A stretch of DNA of 64,000 nt, from NCBI GenBank assembly GCA_013298625.1, contig JAAFIF010000012.1, positions 1-64,000 of the forward strand, read 5' to 3'. A model generated the notes under the pieces. It did no database searches. It had not been told where the DNA came from and saw only the letters and a list, made by a program, of their open reading frames with translations. Both the position numbers and the translations under genes were made by a program. This stretch comes from Myxococcales bacterium (GTDB lineage Bacteria > Myxococcota_A > Polyangia > Polyangiales > Ga0077539). Positions 18,127 through 28,780 of the stretch are shown in pieces (within the stretch, counting starts at the first letter, position 1; every line of letters begins with the position of its first letter).

Positions 18127-19216
18127 GTCGTGCCTCGTGTGGGCTTGCGAAGCGCGGCGCGCGCGGACTCGATCGACGAGGCGCCGCTCGCGACGACGCG
18201 GTCGAGGGCCGATGCGCGCTCGCCGCCGACGAGGACGAACTCGCACTGCGGCGCGCCGCGCGAGCGGCAGCACACCTCGCGGGCGCTGACCTTGCGGGCG
18301 GCGAGGTGTCCAAACGCGCCCGTGAAGAAGCCAGCGAGCATCGCGCACGAGCCTTCGCGCGCGGTCACGTCGCTGAGCGTCGCGCGCGTGGTGGCGCCCG
18401 ACGAGAGGACCGAGCGCTCGACGACGAGGCCGATGAGGCCTTCGCGTGCGGGAGAGAAGTCGAAGCGAACGTTGCCCCAGCCGCGCTCGCGCAGGTAGTC
18501 GCCGACGCGCTTGGCCGCGGCGGACATCGCGAGGTCTTCGAGCGAGGCGTTGCAGGCTTCGAGCGAGTCGGCTTCGAGCTCGATGACCGCGCGCCGGCCC
18601 CACTGCACGCCCCACTCGGCAGCGAACAAGGGCCACGCTTCGGGCGCGAGCCGCGCGAAGGTCGAGCGCAGCGCGAGGAAGAACGTCTGCGGGACCTCGA
18701 CGAAGCGCCGTTCGTTGTCGTCGCGACGCACGCCGAGCTCGCCTTCGTCCGGGGCGAGCGCGCGCTGAAGGACTGCGATTTCGTCGACATGGGGACGAAC
18801 GGGGCCGACGGCGCGGCGGTTGATGAAGAGGTAGTAGCGGCCTTGCGCGTCGAAGCGATGCAGCTCGACGGTCACTCGCTGCGCGCCGAAGGCGAAGTCG
18901 AAGTCGTACTCGAAGCGCTGGTCGTCGATCGCGTCGGACCCAGCGACGAAGCGGCGAAATCTCCCTTCGAACCCAGGGCCGCGGGTGCAGCGCGCGACCT
19001 CTTCGAAGAAGTGACGGCCGAGCACGTCGTTGCGATCGAGCCGCGCGAGGGTGGACTCGTAGAGGTTGTAGCGGAGGATGGTCCCGTCGCTGTCGAGGCA
19101 GATGATGCCGAAGGGCGCGCGGTCGAGCTCGCCGTCGTCGAGGGCGTCGACGGAGGCGCCCGAGATCGAGAGCGCGGGTTCGGTGGCGGCGTTCGCGAAG
19201 AACGTGGGGTGGTCGG

Positions 19217-19220
<4 letters not shown>
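18123..19220 (-). CDS. PYP-like PAS domain fused to V4R domain
   Basis: A 365-residue cytosolic sensor. Residues 20-130 align with photoactive yellow protein: LDDGELDRAPFGIICLDSDG, then ILRYNLYES, then FFEEVARCTRGPGF. With PYP numbering, the p-coumaroyl-binding Cys69 is C78, Tyr42 is Y51, Glu46 is E55 and Phe96 is F107. Thr50 is Ala59 and Arg52 is Leu61. Residues about 165-345 form a V4R (4-vinyl-reductase-like, hydrocarbon-binding) domain ending REVCCRSRGAPQCEFVL, with the usual late cysteines. The kinase upstream overlaps its start (ATGA, 19217-19220). It may sense light through a thioester chromophore, or a hydrophobic ligand through V4R; both are inferences. Confidence 0.87.
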
Positions 19221-20161
<941 letters not shown>

Positions 20162-20225
20162 CGCGTTGGACGAGACGTACGATGTCTCCGCGCGCCGGGC
20201 GTTGCGCGCGATCGTGTGGCCCGTC

Positions 20226-20242
20226 GGCGACAGTGTGTCGCC
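20226..20242. promoter_or_regulatory. Perfect inverted repeat upstream of kinase operon
   Basis: The sequence ggcgaca-gtg-tgtcgcc is a perfect 7-base inverted repeat with a 3-base spacer. It lies 65 bases upstream of the kinase start and 17 bases past the stop of the preceding gene on the same strand. It could be an operator for the kinase / PYP-V4R operon or a small hairpin after the upstream gene; there is no T-run to make it a classical terminator. Confidence 0.35.
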
Positions 20243-20258
20243 CACGCGACAGTGCGGT

Positions 20259-21035
20259 TCAGAAGCGCCCGCCCCAAGAGCAGTGCGTCACGCCGCCGCT
20301 GTGCGCGCACAGCGGGAGCCCCAGCGCTGCGCGTTGCGTGCTCGAGCGCTGGCGGCCCGACGCTTCGTAGCCGAGCCAGCCGAAGACGTACGGAAGCGGC
20401 GCGGTCGCAGCGGCGACGATGGCGGCGGTGCGAATCGGCGCAGCGACGTCGCCGGCCGCGGGCGTCGCGGCGATGCCGCCCACGACGACGAGCCCCTGCA
20501 GCAGAAAGCCGCCGTAGAGCGCGAGCGCGGTGGCGAGGAGCGTTCCTCGGCCGCCGAGCTCGCCGCCGATCGCAAAGATGAGCGCGGCGCTCACGGGCGG
20601 GACGATGACGAGCGGCATCGCGATCGCCAGCGGCGGCAGCGGCAGAAACAGCGCAGACGTCGCGACGCCAACGCCCGTGCCCGCCAGCATCGCGAGCGGA
20701 ACCACCGCCGCGAAGCGCACCCCTGCGCCTCGATCCGCCCGCGGCGCCTCTGCGTGCGCCGCCTCCGCCGCGGTCACTGGCATCGGATCGATTCGCACGG
20801 TGTTTTCTGCGCTGAACGCAACCGCGCGATCGTGCCCGTCGCGCCCCGTCACCACCGTCGCCCCGCGCTCGACGTCTCGCACCATCAGCCCTCGCCCGTC
20901 CCTCAGCCGCACGATGCTCCAGCGCCGCTCGCCGGGCGCGCTCGTCGCGCACCCCATCGCGAGGCAAGCCAACAACGTCCAGAACAACAACGCCCACGCG
21001 CGGCGGGCGCACCGGTGCAGTGCGAGGCGGTCCAT
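20259..21035 (-). CDS. Predicted membrane lipoprotein, unknown
   Basis: A 258-residue protein. It begins with a signal-type segment containing a candidate lipobox, LAMGC (cysteine 29). A short polar region (WSIVRLRDGRGLMVRDVERG) follows, then four or five hydrophobic helices from about residue 100 (for example FAAVVPLAMLAGTGVGVATS and LATALALYGGFLLQGLVVV). The last 30 residues include CAHSGGVTHCSW. No family was recognised. It precedes the kinase operon on the same strand with a 97-base gap, and it is divergent from the lipoprotein at 21147. Confidence 0.75.
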   Translation of the reverse strand: MDRLALHRCARRAWALLFWTLLACLAMGCATSAPGERRWSIVRLRDGRGLMVRDVERGATVVTGRDGHDRAVAFSAENTVRIDPMPVTAAEAAHAEAPRADRGAGVRFAAVVPLAMLAGTGVGVATSALFLPLPPLAIAMPLVIVPPVSAALIFAIGGELGGRGTLLATALALYGGFLLQGLVVVGGIAATPAAGDVAAPIRTAAIVAAATAPLPYVFGWLGYEASGRQRSSTQRAALGLPLCAHSGGVTHCSWGGRF

Positions 21036-21146
21036 GAGCGCACCGTATCGCAAAGCGCAGGCCAGCGAAGGGGACCGAGCGCGGGTCGATTGGCGCACAC
21101 GCGCAGCGCGTCGCGGTTGTAAAACAGCGCTCCGTTCGGTCTCCCC

Positions 21147-23291
21147 ATGCGCACCTCGCTCGCCACGCTCGCGCTCGTCGCGCTTACGCTCTCGTCTTGC
21201 GACAAGCTGCGAGCATCGCGCGCAACGCACCCGCTCGAGCTCGGGATCGGCGAGAGCCCGACGAACAACAGCGAGCACGCGCCGTGGGTCGAGCCCGCAG
21301 ACCGCGCGCTGCGCGAGGAGTTCGCCGACGCAAAGAGCGCGTTTCTCGCGGGATTTCCGGATCCGATCGGGAGGCGCTACGCGCGGTGCGGCCGGTCCGT
21401 GGGCTGGCTCGTCACGATTCCGGGCGGTGTGGTCTTGCTCGATTGGGCAGGGCGACTCGTGCCGTGCGAAGACCCGCACGACGTCAACCCGCCGTTTCCG
21501 GGAGAGCGCTTCGTCCACGTCGCCCGCGCCAACGGGTTCAGCGTCGAGCTCGCGCGTCGCAACGCCCTCACCCGCGCGCTGATCCTTCGCTGCAACGTCG
21601 GCAGCGACGCGCTCTCGTCCGGCCCCCGACTCGCGGACAGCTCCGCCATCGAAGCGTGGGCCGCCGAAGCGTGGCGAGCCGCGCTCGGTCACTTCGTCGG
21701 CGACGTCGAAGGCGCGACCCGCGAGCGCGCCCTCTTCTTCGCGCGCGTCTCGCTCGCGGCCATCGGCGCGTACGAGCGCGCGCACGGCTCGACCCGAGGC
21801 AACGCCAAGCTCTGGTTCGCGCCGACCGTCGCAGCCATGGCCCGACAGCTCGCTGAGCACGGCGAGCGCAGCACCGTCGCGACGGACAGCGACGACGAGC
21901 TCGACGGCGGGACGCTCGCCGACGCCTCGCGCGCCGACGTCTCGACGGTCGTGATGGACATCTTGCTCCGTCGCCGCAGCGGAGAAAGCGCTCGACTGCG
22001 CGAGCGGCTCTCGTCCCCACCAGACAGCCCGCTGCGATGGCTGACCCCCGCGATGATCGAGCGCACCAGCGATCCCGCGTCGATCGAGCCGCTCTTGCAC
22101 GCGATCGAGCACGACGAGCGGCTCGCCGCGGTGCGGGTGATCCCCGTCGAGCAGCCCGAGCGCGAGCGGCCCGCGAGGGTGTTCGAGCTCGCGTACGCCG
22201 CGCTCGCGGTGGCGTTGGCGTTCGACCCGCTCTTCGAAGAGCTCGGCGCCGACGGGGTCGTGCGTCCTCGCGCTGACGCCGCGCGCGTGCACCGAGAGTT
22301 CACCGGCGGAGCGCAGTCCGCGCGAGCGCAGATCGCAGCGCGCTTTCGCGCGCGCATGGGGACAGAGCCCGTCACGCGGGCCGAGCTCGCGCGCTGGCAG
22401 CTCGCGGCGCCTGCGCTGGGGCCGATCGCGCCTTCTGCGGCCAGGAGGCTCCCGCGCGCGCCGGTGCGACCGCCTTCGGACCCCGTGCGTCGCGCGCAGC
22501 TCGAAGGGCGCGCGAGGGCCGACGCCGAGCTCATCGTGCGCCGATCGGACGAGCTGTTCGCCGAGGATCCCGCGCGCAGCTGCGGGGTGCTCGTCGAGCT
22601 CGACCGCGTCGCGCCCGGGTTCAGCAGCGCCGCGAGGACCGCGATGGTCGATCGATTCGCGGTGCACACTGCTCTCTCGGGCGATGCGCTGGGATGCGTG
22701 GGCAGGGTGCTCAGGCCGCGCGCAGACGAGAGCGCCGAGGCGGTCGCGCTGCGGTACGCGCAGTGGATCGAGCGCGTGGGCGCAGAGCTGTACAGCGCGA
22801 GCCCGTGCGAGACGTTGGGGATCGGCGCGGTCGCGACGGCCAGCGCGGCCACGGTGCGCGAGCACGCGGTCGGGGCGCTCGAGTCGCTGCGGACCGAGCG
22901 GGCCGCGGGCGGTCTGCTGCGCGCGCTGGTGCGTTGGGTGCGGCCCGAGGCGATCCGCTGCGCGGCGGCGAACGAGACGTACCGAGCGTGGGCGCGGGCG
23001 GTGCTGGCGAGGGGCGTTCCGCTTGGATTTTCGCTGACCGCGGCGCTTCGGGACGGAGAGGCTTGGGGGCGACGTCGGCGGTGCGCGATCGTGCACGACG
23101 GGTACGCGCGGATCGAGAACCGCATCTCGCTGCGAGACCTCGCGGGCGTCGCCTTCGCGTTTGCAGACACACGCGAGCCGTGCGCGCTCGCGACGCGGGC
23201 CCCAGCGCTCGACGGGATGCGCTTCGCGCTCGAAGCGGCGATCCGCGAGCGGGCCGAGCAAGCGCAACAGCGACCCAGCGGGGCGGAATAG
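21147..23291 (+). CDS. Large lipoprotein, first gene of MoxR operon
   Basis: A 714-residue lipoprotein with signal peptide ending LTLSSC (cysteine 18). The mature part is Ala/Arg/Glu-rich and largely helical, with scattered cysteines; no catalytic motif was recognised. It is 59 bases upstream of the MoxR gene on the same strand, so it may be transcribed with it and supply an envelope component for that module. The 111-base gap to the divergent gene at 21035 should hold its promoter; no clear hexamers are visible. Confidence 0.8.
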   Translation: MRTSLATLALVALTLSSCDKLRASRATHPLELGIGESPTNNSEHAPWVEPADRALREEFADAKSAFLAGFPDPIGRRYARCGRSVGWLVTIPGGVVLLDWAGRLVPCEDPHDVNPPFPGERFVHVARANGFSVELARRNALTRALILRCNVGSDALSSGPRLADSSAIEAWAAEAWRAALGHFVGDVEGATRERALFFARVSLAAIGAYERAHGSTRGNAKLWFAPTVAAMARQLAEHGERSTVATDSDDELDGGTLADASRADVSTVVMDILLRRRSGESARLRERLSSPPDSPLRWLTPAMIERTSDPASIEPLLHAIEHDERLAAVRVIPVEQPERERPARVFELAYAALAVALAFDPLFEELGADGVVRPRADAARVHREFTGGAQSARAQIAARFRARMGTEPVTRAELARWQLAAPALGPIAPSAARRLPRAPVRPPSDPVRRAQLEGRARADAELIVRRSDELFAEDPARSCGVLVELDRVAPGFSSAARTAMVDRFAVHTALSGDALGCVGRVLRPRADESAEAVALRYAQWIERVGAELYSASPCETLGIGAVATASAATVREHAVGALESLRTERAAGGLLRALVRWVRPEAIRCAAANETYRAWARAVLARGVPLGFSLTAALRDGEAWGRRRRCAIVHDGYARIENRISLRDLAGVAFAFADTREPCALATRAPALDGMRFALEAAIRERAEQAQQRPSGAE

Positions 23292-23350
23292 TTTCGTCGA
23301 TCGCGCGCGTATTGCTCCCCCATGCATCGTGTTACGAGAGTGAGCACACG

Positions 23351-24283
23351 GTGAGCTCTCACGAGACAGTGGCCCGTCTTCGACGCGCCCTCGAGTCGGT
23401 CATCAAAGGCAAGTCCGAGGTGATCGAGCGCGTCCTGGTCGGGCTGCTCGCGGGCGGGCACGTGCTGATCGAAGACGTCCCCGGCGTCGGCAAGACCACC
23501 CTCGCGAAGGCCATCGCGCGCGCGTGCAACGTCGATTGTGTGCGCGTGCAGTTCACGCCGGACCTGCTTCCGTCGGACATCGTGGGATCGCCCGTGCTCG
23601 ACCCACGCGACGGGACGTTTACCTTTCGCAAAGGGCCGATCTTTGCGCAGGTGCTGTTGGCCGACGAGCTCAACCGCGCTTCGCCCCGCACACAATCCGC
23701 GCTGCTCGAAGCGATGAACGAAGGCCAGGTCACGGTCGACGGGCAGACGTACCCGTTGCCGCGGCCCTTTCTCGTGCTGGCCACGCAGAACCCGGTCGAA
23801 CACCAGGGCACGTACCCGTTGCCCGAGGCGCAGCTCGACCGGTTCTTGCTGCGCGTCGGGCTCGGCTATCCGACGCTCGAAGACGAGCTCGCGATGGTGC
23901 TCTCGCGGCAGCGCACGGACCCGCTCGACGCGCTCGAGCCGATCACCGACGCCGCCTCGGTCATCGCGCTGCAGAAGCTCGTGCGCGAAGTCACCGTCAA
24001 AGAGCCGGTCGCGCGGTACATGCTCGCGCTGGTCACGGCGACGCGGGCGCACAAGGACCTCGCGCTGGGGGTGAGCCCGCGCGGGACGATCGCGCTGTTT
24101 CGCGCGACGCAGGCGATGGCGTTCGTGCGGGGCAGAGACTACGTGAGCCCCGACGACGTGCAGGCGATGGCGCTGCCAGTGCTCGCGCACCGCGTGCAGC
24201 TCTCGGCGCAGGCGCGGTACGGCGGGGCGAGCGCCGAGGGAGTGATCGCGGAGGCGCTGGGGTCGATCAGCGTTCCAACCTGA
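23351..24283 (+). CDS. MoxR-family AAA+ ATPase
   Basis: A 310-residue MoxR ATPase. Walker A is EDVPGVGKTT (K48), Walker B is in VLLADELNRASPRTQSALLEAM, and sensor 1 lies in LVLATQNPVE. MoxR proteins act as chaperone-like ATPases that help mature or assemble partner protein complexes, generally with DUF58 and VWA proteins. The GTG start at 23351 places the conserved LRRALESVIKGK helix near the N-terminus; no closer in-frame start is better. It is followed after 10 bases by a DUF58 gene, the classical partner order. Confidence 0.95.
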   Translation: MSSHETVARLRRALESVIKGKSEVIERVLVGLLAGGHVLIEDVPGVGKTTLAKAIARACNVDCVRVQFTPDLLPSDIVGSPVLDPRDGTFTFRKGPIFAQVLLADELNRASPRTQSALLEAMNEGQVTVDGQTYPLPRPFLVLATQNPVEHQGTYPLPEAQLDRFLLRVGLGYPTLEDELAMVLSRQRTDPLDALEPITDAASVIALQKLVREVTVKEPVARYMLALVTATRAHKDLALGVSPRGTIALFRATQAMAFVRGRDYVSPDDVQAMALPVLAHRVQLSAQARYGGASAEGVIAEALGSISVPT

Positions 24284-24293
24284 GATTTGTGCG

Positions 24294-25571
24294 GTGAAGC
24301 GTCGATTCGCGCGGCTCAATCACATCTTGATCCCGACGTCTCGCGGCGAGCGGGACCGCTTTCGCAACTCGCGCTTCGGCCGCTTCACCGCGCTCTTCGG
24401 AGCGGTGTACTACCGCACGACTCCAGAGACGCAGCTCGTCGCGGCGATCGTCGCCTTCGCGGGGCTCTCGGGCTTGGACGTCTCGAGCACTGACGCGCAC
24501 TTGATGTTCTGCCTCACCAGCGCGCTGCTCGTCGCGTCGCTGATCGTCTCGCAGTTCTATCGCTTGCGGGCGGTGCGCATCGAAGCACGGTGCCCGCCGC
24601 GCGTGACGATCGGCGACGAGCAGCGGTTCACCGTCACGCTGCGCAACGACAGCGACGAAGACGTCTCGCGCGCGCGGGTGCTCGGGCCCTTTCTTCCGTG
24701 GGACGGAGAGTGGGTCGAGCCGAGGCCGAACGCGATTCGCGTGGGCGCCAAGAGCGCCGCGAGCGCCGAGGTGCGCGCGCGATTTCACCAGCGAGGACAG
24801 CACGACCTCGACCCGTTCGTGGCCGCTGCAGTGGCGCCGCTCGGGCTCGCGCTGGGGCCGACGATCGCGAGCGACGGATGCAAGTTCGTGGTGGTTCCGA
24901 AGGTGGCCTCGGTGCTCTCGCTGCGGATGCCGCAGCCGCGCGCGGTGCGCAACGGCGGGGTCGCGCTCGACGCACGCGCGGGCGAGTCGATGGACCTGCT
25001 GGGGATCCGCGACTACCGACCCGGTGACCGCGTGAGGGACCTGCACGCGCGCAGCTGGGCGCGCACGGGGACGCCCGTCGTGCGCGAGTACATGCAAGAG
25101 GCCGTGACCGCGGTGGGCGTCCTGCTCGACCCGTCGGGCCAAGACGACGAGCGCTACGACGCGCGGCTGTCGCTCACCGCGGGAATCCTGCGATTTCTCA
25201 CGCAGAACCGCACCATCGCTGACCTCTTGGTGGCCACGCCGCAGGGGCGAGAGCTCGTGGTGGGCTCGCGCTTCGCGTCCATCGAACACGCGCTCGACCT
25301 GCTCGCGTGCGTGGATCCGTGCGAGCAACAGTCGGCCGACGCGCTCGCCGCGCGCGTGGCGCGACGCGAGCACCCGTGGTCGCGTGCCCTGCTCGTGTGC
25401 GGCGAGATCGGTCCGTGGCAGCGCGCCGTCACGCAATCCCTCCTCCGCGTCGGCATCCCGTGTGGAACGTACGTCGTCTCCAACCCCACCCAGCTCCCCG
25501 AGCGCCAGGGCGAGACCGAGCGCGTCCTCGCGTTCGAGCGAGTGCTCTCGGGACAGGGGTTGGCGCTGTGA
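24294..25571 (+). CDS. DUF58 domain membrane protein
   Basis: A 425-residue protein. Two hydrophobic helices near residues 40-85 are followed by a soluble domain containing the DUF58 signature LLGIRDYRPGDRVRDLHARS (about residues 238-257) and a C-terminal VWA-like half. DUF58 proteins accompany MoxR ATPases and are thought to be their substrates or effectors. The start is GTG, 10 bases past the moxR-like stop. Its stop overlaps the next gene's start as GTGA (25568-25571), so the two are translationally coupled. Confidence 0.92.
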   Translation: MKRRFARLNHILIPTSRGERDRFRNSRFGRFTALFGAVYYRTTPETQLVAAIVAFAGLSGLDVSSTDAHLMFCLTSALLVASLIVSQFYRLRAVRIEARCPPRVTIGDEQRFTVTLRNDSDEDVSRARVLGPFLPWDGEWVEPRPNAIRVGAKSAASAEVRARFHQRGQHDLDPFVAAAVAPLGLALGPTIASDGCKFVVVPKVASVLSLRMPQPRAVRNGGVALDARAGESMDLLGIRDYRPGDRVRDLHARSWARTGTPVVREYMQEAVTAVGVLLDPSGQDDERYDARLSLTAGILRFLTQNRTIADLLVATPQGRELVVGSRFASIEHALDLLACVDPCEQQSADALAARVARREHPWSRALLVCGEIGPWQRAVTQSLLRVGIPCGTYVVSNPTQLPERQGETERVLAFERVLSGQGLAL

Positions 25572-27451
25572 GAGCCGCGCGCGCGCTCGACGCCCTCGCC
25601 GCCCTCGTCGCCGCAGCGCTGTGCGCGATCGCTTGTCGCAACGGCCTCGCGGTCGCGATCCCCGCGGCGTTGGCCGCGCTCTCGCTGCTCGCGCGAGAGG
25701 GCTTTCGCGCGGACTTCTTCGGGCAAATCGCCGCGTCGCTCGTCGCGGGCGCGCTGCCCGGCTACCTGGCCGCCAACATCTTGGAGCGCTACCCACCCTA
25801 CGGCGTGCTCGAGCCGACGCCGGGCTCCGTGGCGGTGGCGCTGCTCGGCGCGGCGTGCGTGCGACCGATGTTCGCCCTCGGGCGCAGCGGCGGCGTGGCC
25901 AACAGCGCGCTCGTGCTCTCTGCGCTGGTCGCCGTGGGCCAGGCGAAGTTGGGTGTGCTGTACGCAGCGCTCGCGGCGCTCGCTGGGGGACTGTCGCTCG
26001 CGGCGCGGTCGTTCGAGCGCCGGCCGGTCAACACGCACGGAGCGCTCTCTCGCAGGGACGTCTCGTCGCTGGCGGTGATCGCCGCGATCACCGCGTCGCT
26101 CACGCTGCTCGGCGCGTGGGGGCTTCCGGCGGCGCATCGATGGTCGATGCAGCGATTGTTCGACCGGTATTCGCAGGGCCGAAGCGAGAGCGGCCTGAGC
26201 GATCACATGTCGCTCTCGGCGATGGACGGGGTGTTTCAGTCGGACACGGTGGTGCTGCGCGTGCGCGGGCGGCGCACGGACTACCTTCGCGGCGTCGTCT
26301 TCGACCGCTATCGACTCGGGTCGTGGAGCTACACCGGCCGCGCCTCGCGCCGCCCGATGCGCTACGAGCAGCGCGCGCGCGGAATGCAGCCCGGCGAGAC
26401 CGAGCTTCGACGCGTGGGCGGCCCGAGCGGCTGGATGTTCGCGCCGCTCGAAGCCGCGGCGATCGCGACGCCCGACCCCGCGCTCGAGACGCTTCCTGCG
26501 GGCGTGTTGCGCACGAGCGGCGACGGGGACGTCCTGTGGTTTCGCGCTGCAAATTCAGCGTCCGAGTGGATCGAAGCGCCCACGGCGGTCGACCGCGACG
26601 TGCCGCGGGTCTTGCGCACGGTGCTCACCGCGACGGCGCACGCGTGGGGCTGCGACACGGGAGAGCCCGAGGCGCGCGCGCGGTGCCTCGAGCGCACGCT
26701 GCGACGGGACTATCGGTACTCGCTCACGGTTCCGACGAGCCGGCGCAGCGAGCCGATCGCAGCGTTTCTCACGCAGCACAAGCAGGGTCACTGCGAGTAC
26801 TTCGCGACGGCGCTGGCGCTGCTCGCGCGAACGGTGGGCGTCCCGTCGCGGCTCGTGGCGGGCTACCGCGTGAGCGAGCGCTCGGAGTGGGGAGACTTCT
26901 ATACGGTGCGCGAGCGCAACTCGCACTCGTGGGTCGAAGTGCACCTGCCCGAGCGGGGCTGGACGCGGCTCGACGCGACGCCGCCGTCGCTCGAAGAGGT
27001 CGCGGCGCGGCACAAAGTGTCAGCCCTGCGCGCGGCGTTCGAGTGGCTTCGATGGCGGGCGACGGACGCGTTCGACCAGATGAAATCCAGGGGAGTGCTG
27101 AAGTGGGCGATCGGCGCGCTGGCGCTGATCCTCGGCGCCTCGGTCTTGCAGCGCGCGTTGCGGCAGCGCTGGGCGGCGCGCGCGCGCACAGACGCCGCAG
27201 AGTCCCCGGCGGCGCTGCGCGAGCTGTTTGCAGCGCTGCGGCGCGCAGGGCTCGAGCGGCCCGCGGCCGAGAGCATCGAGCGTTTCGCAGAGCGAGTGTT
27301 GGCGAGCGAGCTCGACGCGACGGTGGCCCGCGCGACGCACGAGGCGCTGAGCGCGTACGCGCGCGAGCGCTACGGCGGCGAGCGCACGGCAGAGACCGAC
27401 GCGGCCCTGCGCGAGGTCGCCCAGCGAATTCGCGAAGCAACCGCGCGATGA
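25568..27451 (+). CDS. TgpA-like membrane transglutaminase
   Basis: A 627-residue protein. Six or so hydrophobic helices (residues 3-190) precede a periplasmic transglutaminase-like domain with the triad C409 (GHCEYFATAL), H453 (NSHSWVEV) and D469 (RLDATPPS). After a further membrane helix near 520, the C-terminus resembles DUF4129. This is the TgpA layout; the domain may act as a cysteine protease, amidase or crosslinker in the envelope. GTG start with a 4-base overlap with the DUF58 gene. With MoxR and DUF58 it forms the familiar three-gene set. Confidence 0.93.
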   Translation: MRAARALDALAALVAAALCAIACRNGLAVAIPAALAALSLLAREGFRADFFGQIAASLVAGALPGYLAANILERYPPYGVLEPTPGSVAVALLGAACVRPMFALGRSGGVANSALVLSALVAVGQAKLGVLYAALAALAGGLSLAARSFERRPVNTHGALSRRDVSSLAVIAAITASLTLLGAWGLPAAHRWSMQRLFDRYSQGRSESGLSDHMSLSAMDGVFQSDTVVLRVRGRRTDYLRGVVFDRYRLGSWSYTGRASRRPMRYEQRARGMQPGETELRRVGGPSGWMFAPLEAAAIATPDPALETLPAGVLRTSGDGDVLWFRAANSASEWIEAPTAVDRDVPRVLRTVLTATAHAWGCDTGEPEARARCLERTLRRDYRYSLTVPTSRRSEPIAAFLTQHKQGHCEYFATALALLARTVGVPSRLVAGYRVSERSEWGDFYTVRERNSHSWVEVHLPERGWTRLDATPPSLEEVAARHKVSALRAAFEWLRWRATDAFDQMKSRGVLKWAIGALALILGASVLQRALRQRWAARARTDAAESPAALRELFAALRRAGLERPAAESIERFAERVLASELDATVARATHEALSAYARERYGGERTAETDAALREVAQRIREATAR

Positions 27452-27478
27452 CCGCGCGCCGCGGTAGCATCCACCGCG

Positions 27479-28756
27479 ATGAACGCTCCTGCTGAGACCG
27501 CTGCGATCGAGGTGACGCCGAGCTCGATCGGCGTGCGCCGCGAAGGCCTCGCGCGGCGGCTGGGTCGCGTGTCGATGGGGGCGATCGTGGCCTCGTGCGT
27601 CGTGTCCTTCGTCGCGAGCATCGTGTATCCGTCGTTTGGCGCGGCGTCGCCCTTCGACAAGCTCATTGGCTTGCTCTACCTGCTCAGCGTGGCGCTGCTG
27701 GCGGTGACGGCGCTGACGAACCTGTGGTGCTGGATCGCGCCGCGGCGCGCGGGGTCGATCGCCGCCGACGGCGCGTCGATCCGGGTGTCGCGCGGGTTCG
27801 GCGTGCGCGTGATCCCGCGGGCAAACATCAAGGCAGGGTGGCTCTCGCAGAGCGGCGCGGGGCACGAGGTCGAGCTTCGACTCGCCAGCGGCGACGTGGT
27901 CTCGGCCAGCGTTCGGTCGAAGCAAGAGGCAGACGCGCTGCTCGACGCGGCGGGCGTTGCTTCGGACAAGCGCGCGCTCTCGATGCGGCTCGGCGGCGCG
28001 GGGATCAACACGTTGATCGCGCTCGCGGCGCTGCTGCCCGGAATGGTCGCAGGCTCGTTGGTCGCGCTCTCGCTCGACGCGCTGCTGCGGCTGCCTTCGG
28101 CGGCGCTGGGCTTCATGATCTTCACCGTCATGGCGCTCGCGCCACCCGCGGCGCTGTGGCTCGTGGGCGCGCCGCAGGTCGACGTCGGCGACGACGGCGT
28201 GTCGGTCAACAGCGGGTCGCGCAAGCGCTTCATCGCGTTCTCCGACGTGGTGGCCGTGACGACGACGCCCTTCAGCGTGGTGCTCGAGCTGCGTGACGGG
28301 CGCAAGGACGCGATCCGCACGCTCGGGACGAAGGCCCATCGACGGGACGCGCTGGTCGCGCGGATCCGCGAAGAGATCGCGAGCGCGTCGGCGCCGAGGT
28401 CGCTCTCGGACCGCGTGGCGTTGCTCGATCGCAACGGGCGCACCATGGAGGCGTGGGCCGAGGCCCTTCGCGCGGTGATCGACGAAGGCGACGCGTACCG
28501 ACACACGGGGCTCACGCGAAGAGAGCTCACCGAGGTGCTCGATGACCCGCACGCGCCAGCGGAGCGTCGCATCGCCGCGGCGTACGTGCTCTCGCGCTCG
28601 GACAAGGGCGACGTCGCCGAGCGCGTCCGGGTCGTGATCGATGGGACCGCGCAAGAGGCCGTGCGCGTCGCCCTCGCCCGCGCGGCGGAGGGCGCGCTCG
28701 ACGAAGAGGCGATCGCCGCTGCAGAGCAGAGCCGGGTGCGCGTCGAAGCGCGCTGA
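27479..28756 (+). CDS. Polytopic membrane protein, PH-like segments
   Basis: A 425-residue protein with four hydrophobic helices in two pairs (about 33-85 and 178-235). Each pair is followed by a short beta-rich region that reads like a bacterial PH-type domain (SIRVSRGFGVRVIPRANIKAG and VSVNSGSRKRFIAFSDVVAV). The C-terminal third is helical. Function unknown. It is 27 bases after the transglutaminase gene and 24 bases before a lipoprotein gene, so it probably belongs to the MoxR operon. Confidence 0.8.
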   Translation: MNAPAETAAIEVTPSSIGVRREGLARRLGRVSMGAIVASCVVSFVASIVYPSFGAASPFDKLIGLLYLLSVALLAVTALTNLWCWIAPRRAGSIAADGASIRVSRGFGVRVIPRANIKAGWLSQSGAGHEVELRLASGDVVSASVRSKQEADALLDAAGVASDKRALSMRLGGAGINTLIALAALLPGMVAGSLVALSLDALLRLPSAALGFMIFTVMALAPPAALWLVGAPQVDVGDDGVSVNSGSRKRFIAFSDVVAVTTTPFSVVLELRDGRKDAIRTLGTKAHRRDALVARIREEIASASAPRSLSDRVALLDRNGRTMEAWAEALRAVIDEGDAYRHTGLTRRELTEVLDDPHAPAERRIAAAYVLSRSDKGDVAERVRVVIDGTAQEAVRVALARAAEGALDEEAIAAAEQSRVRVEAR

Positions 28757-28780
28757 GAGTGTGCGATCCTCGCGGCCACA

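Noticed and set aside
21036..23327. Upstream in-frame extension of the membrane lipoprotein gene ending at 20259, antisense to the 21147 lipoprotein
   Set aside because: The signal peptide at 21035 and the Arg-rich composition upstream show that the gene starts at 21035.
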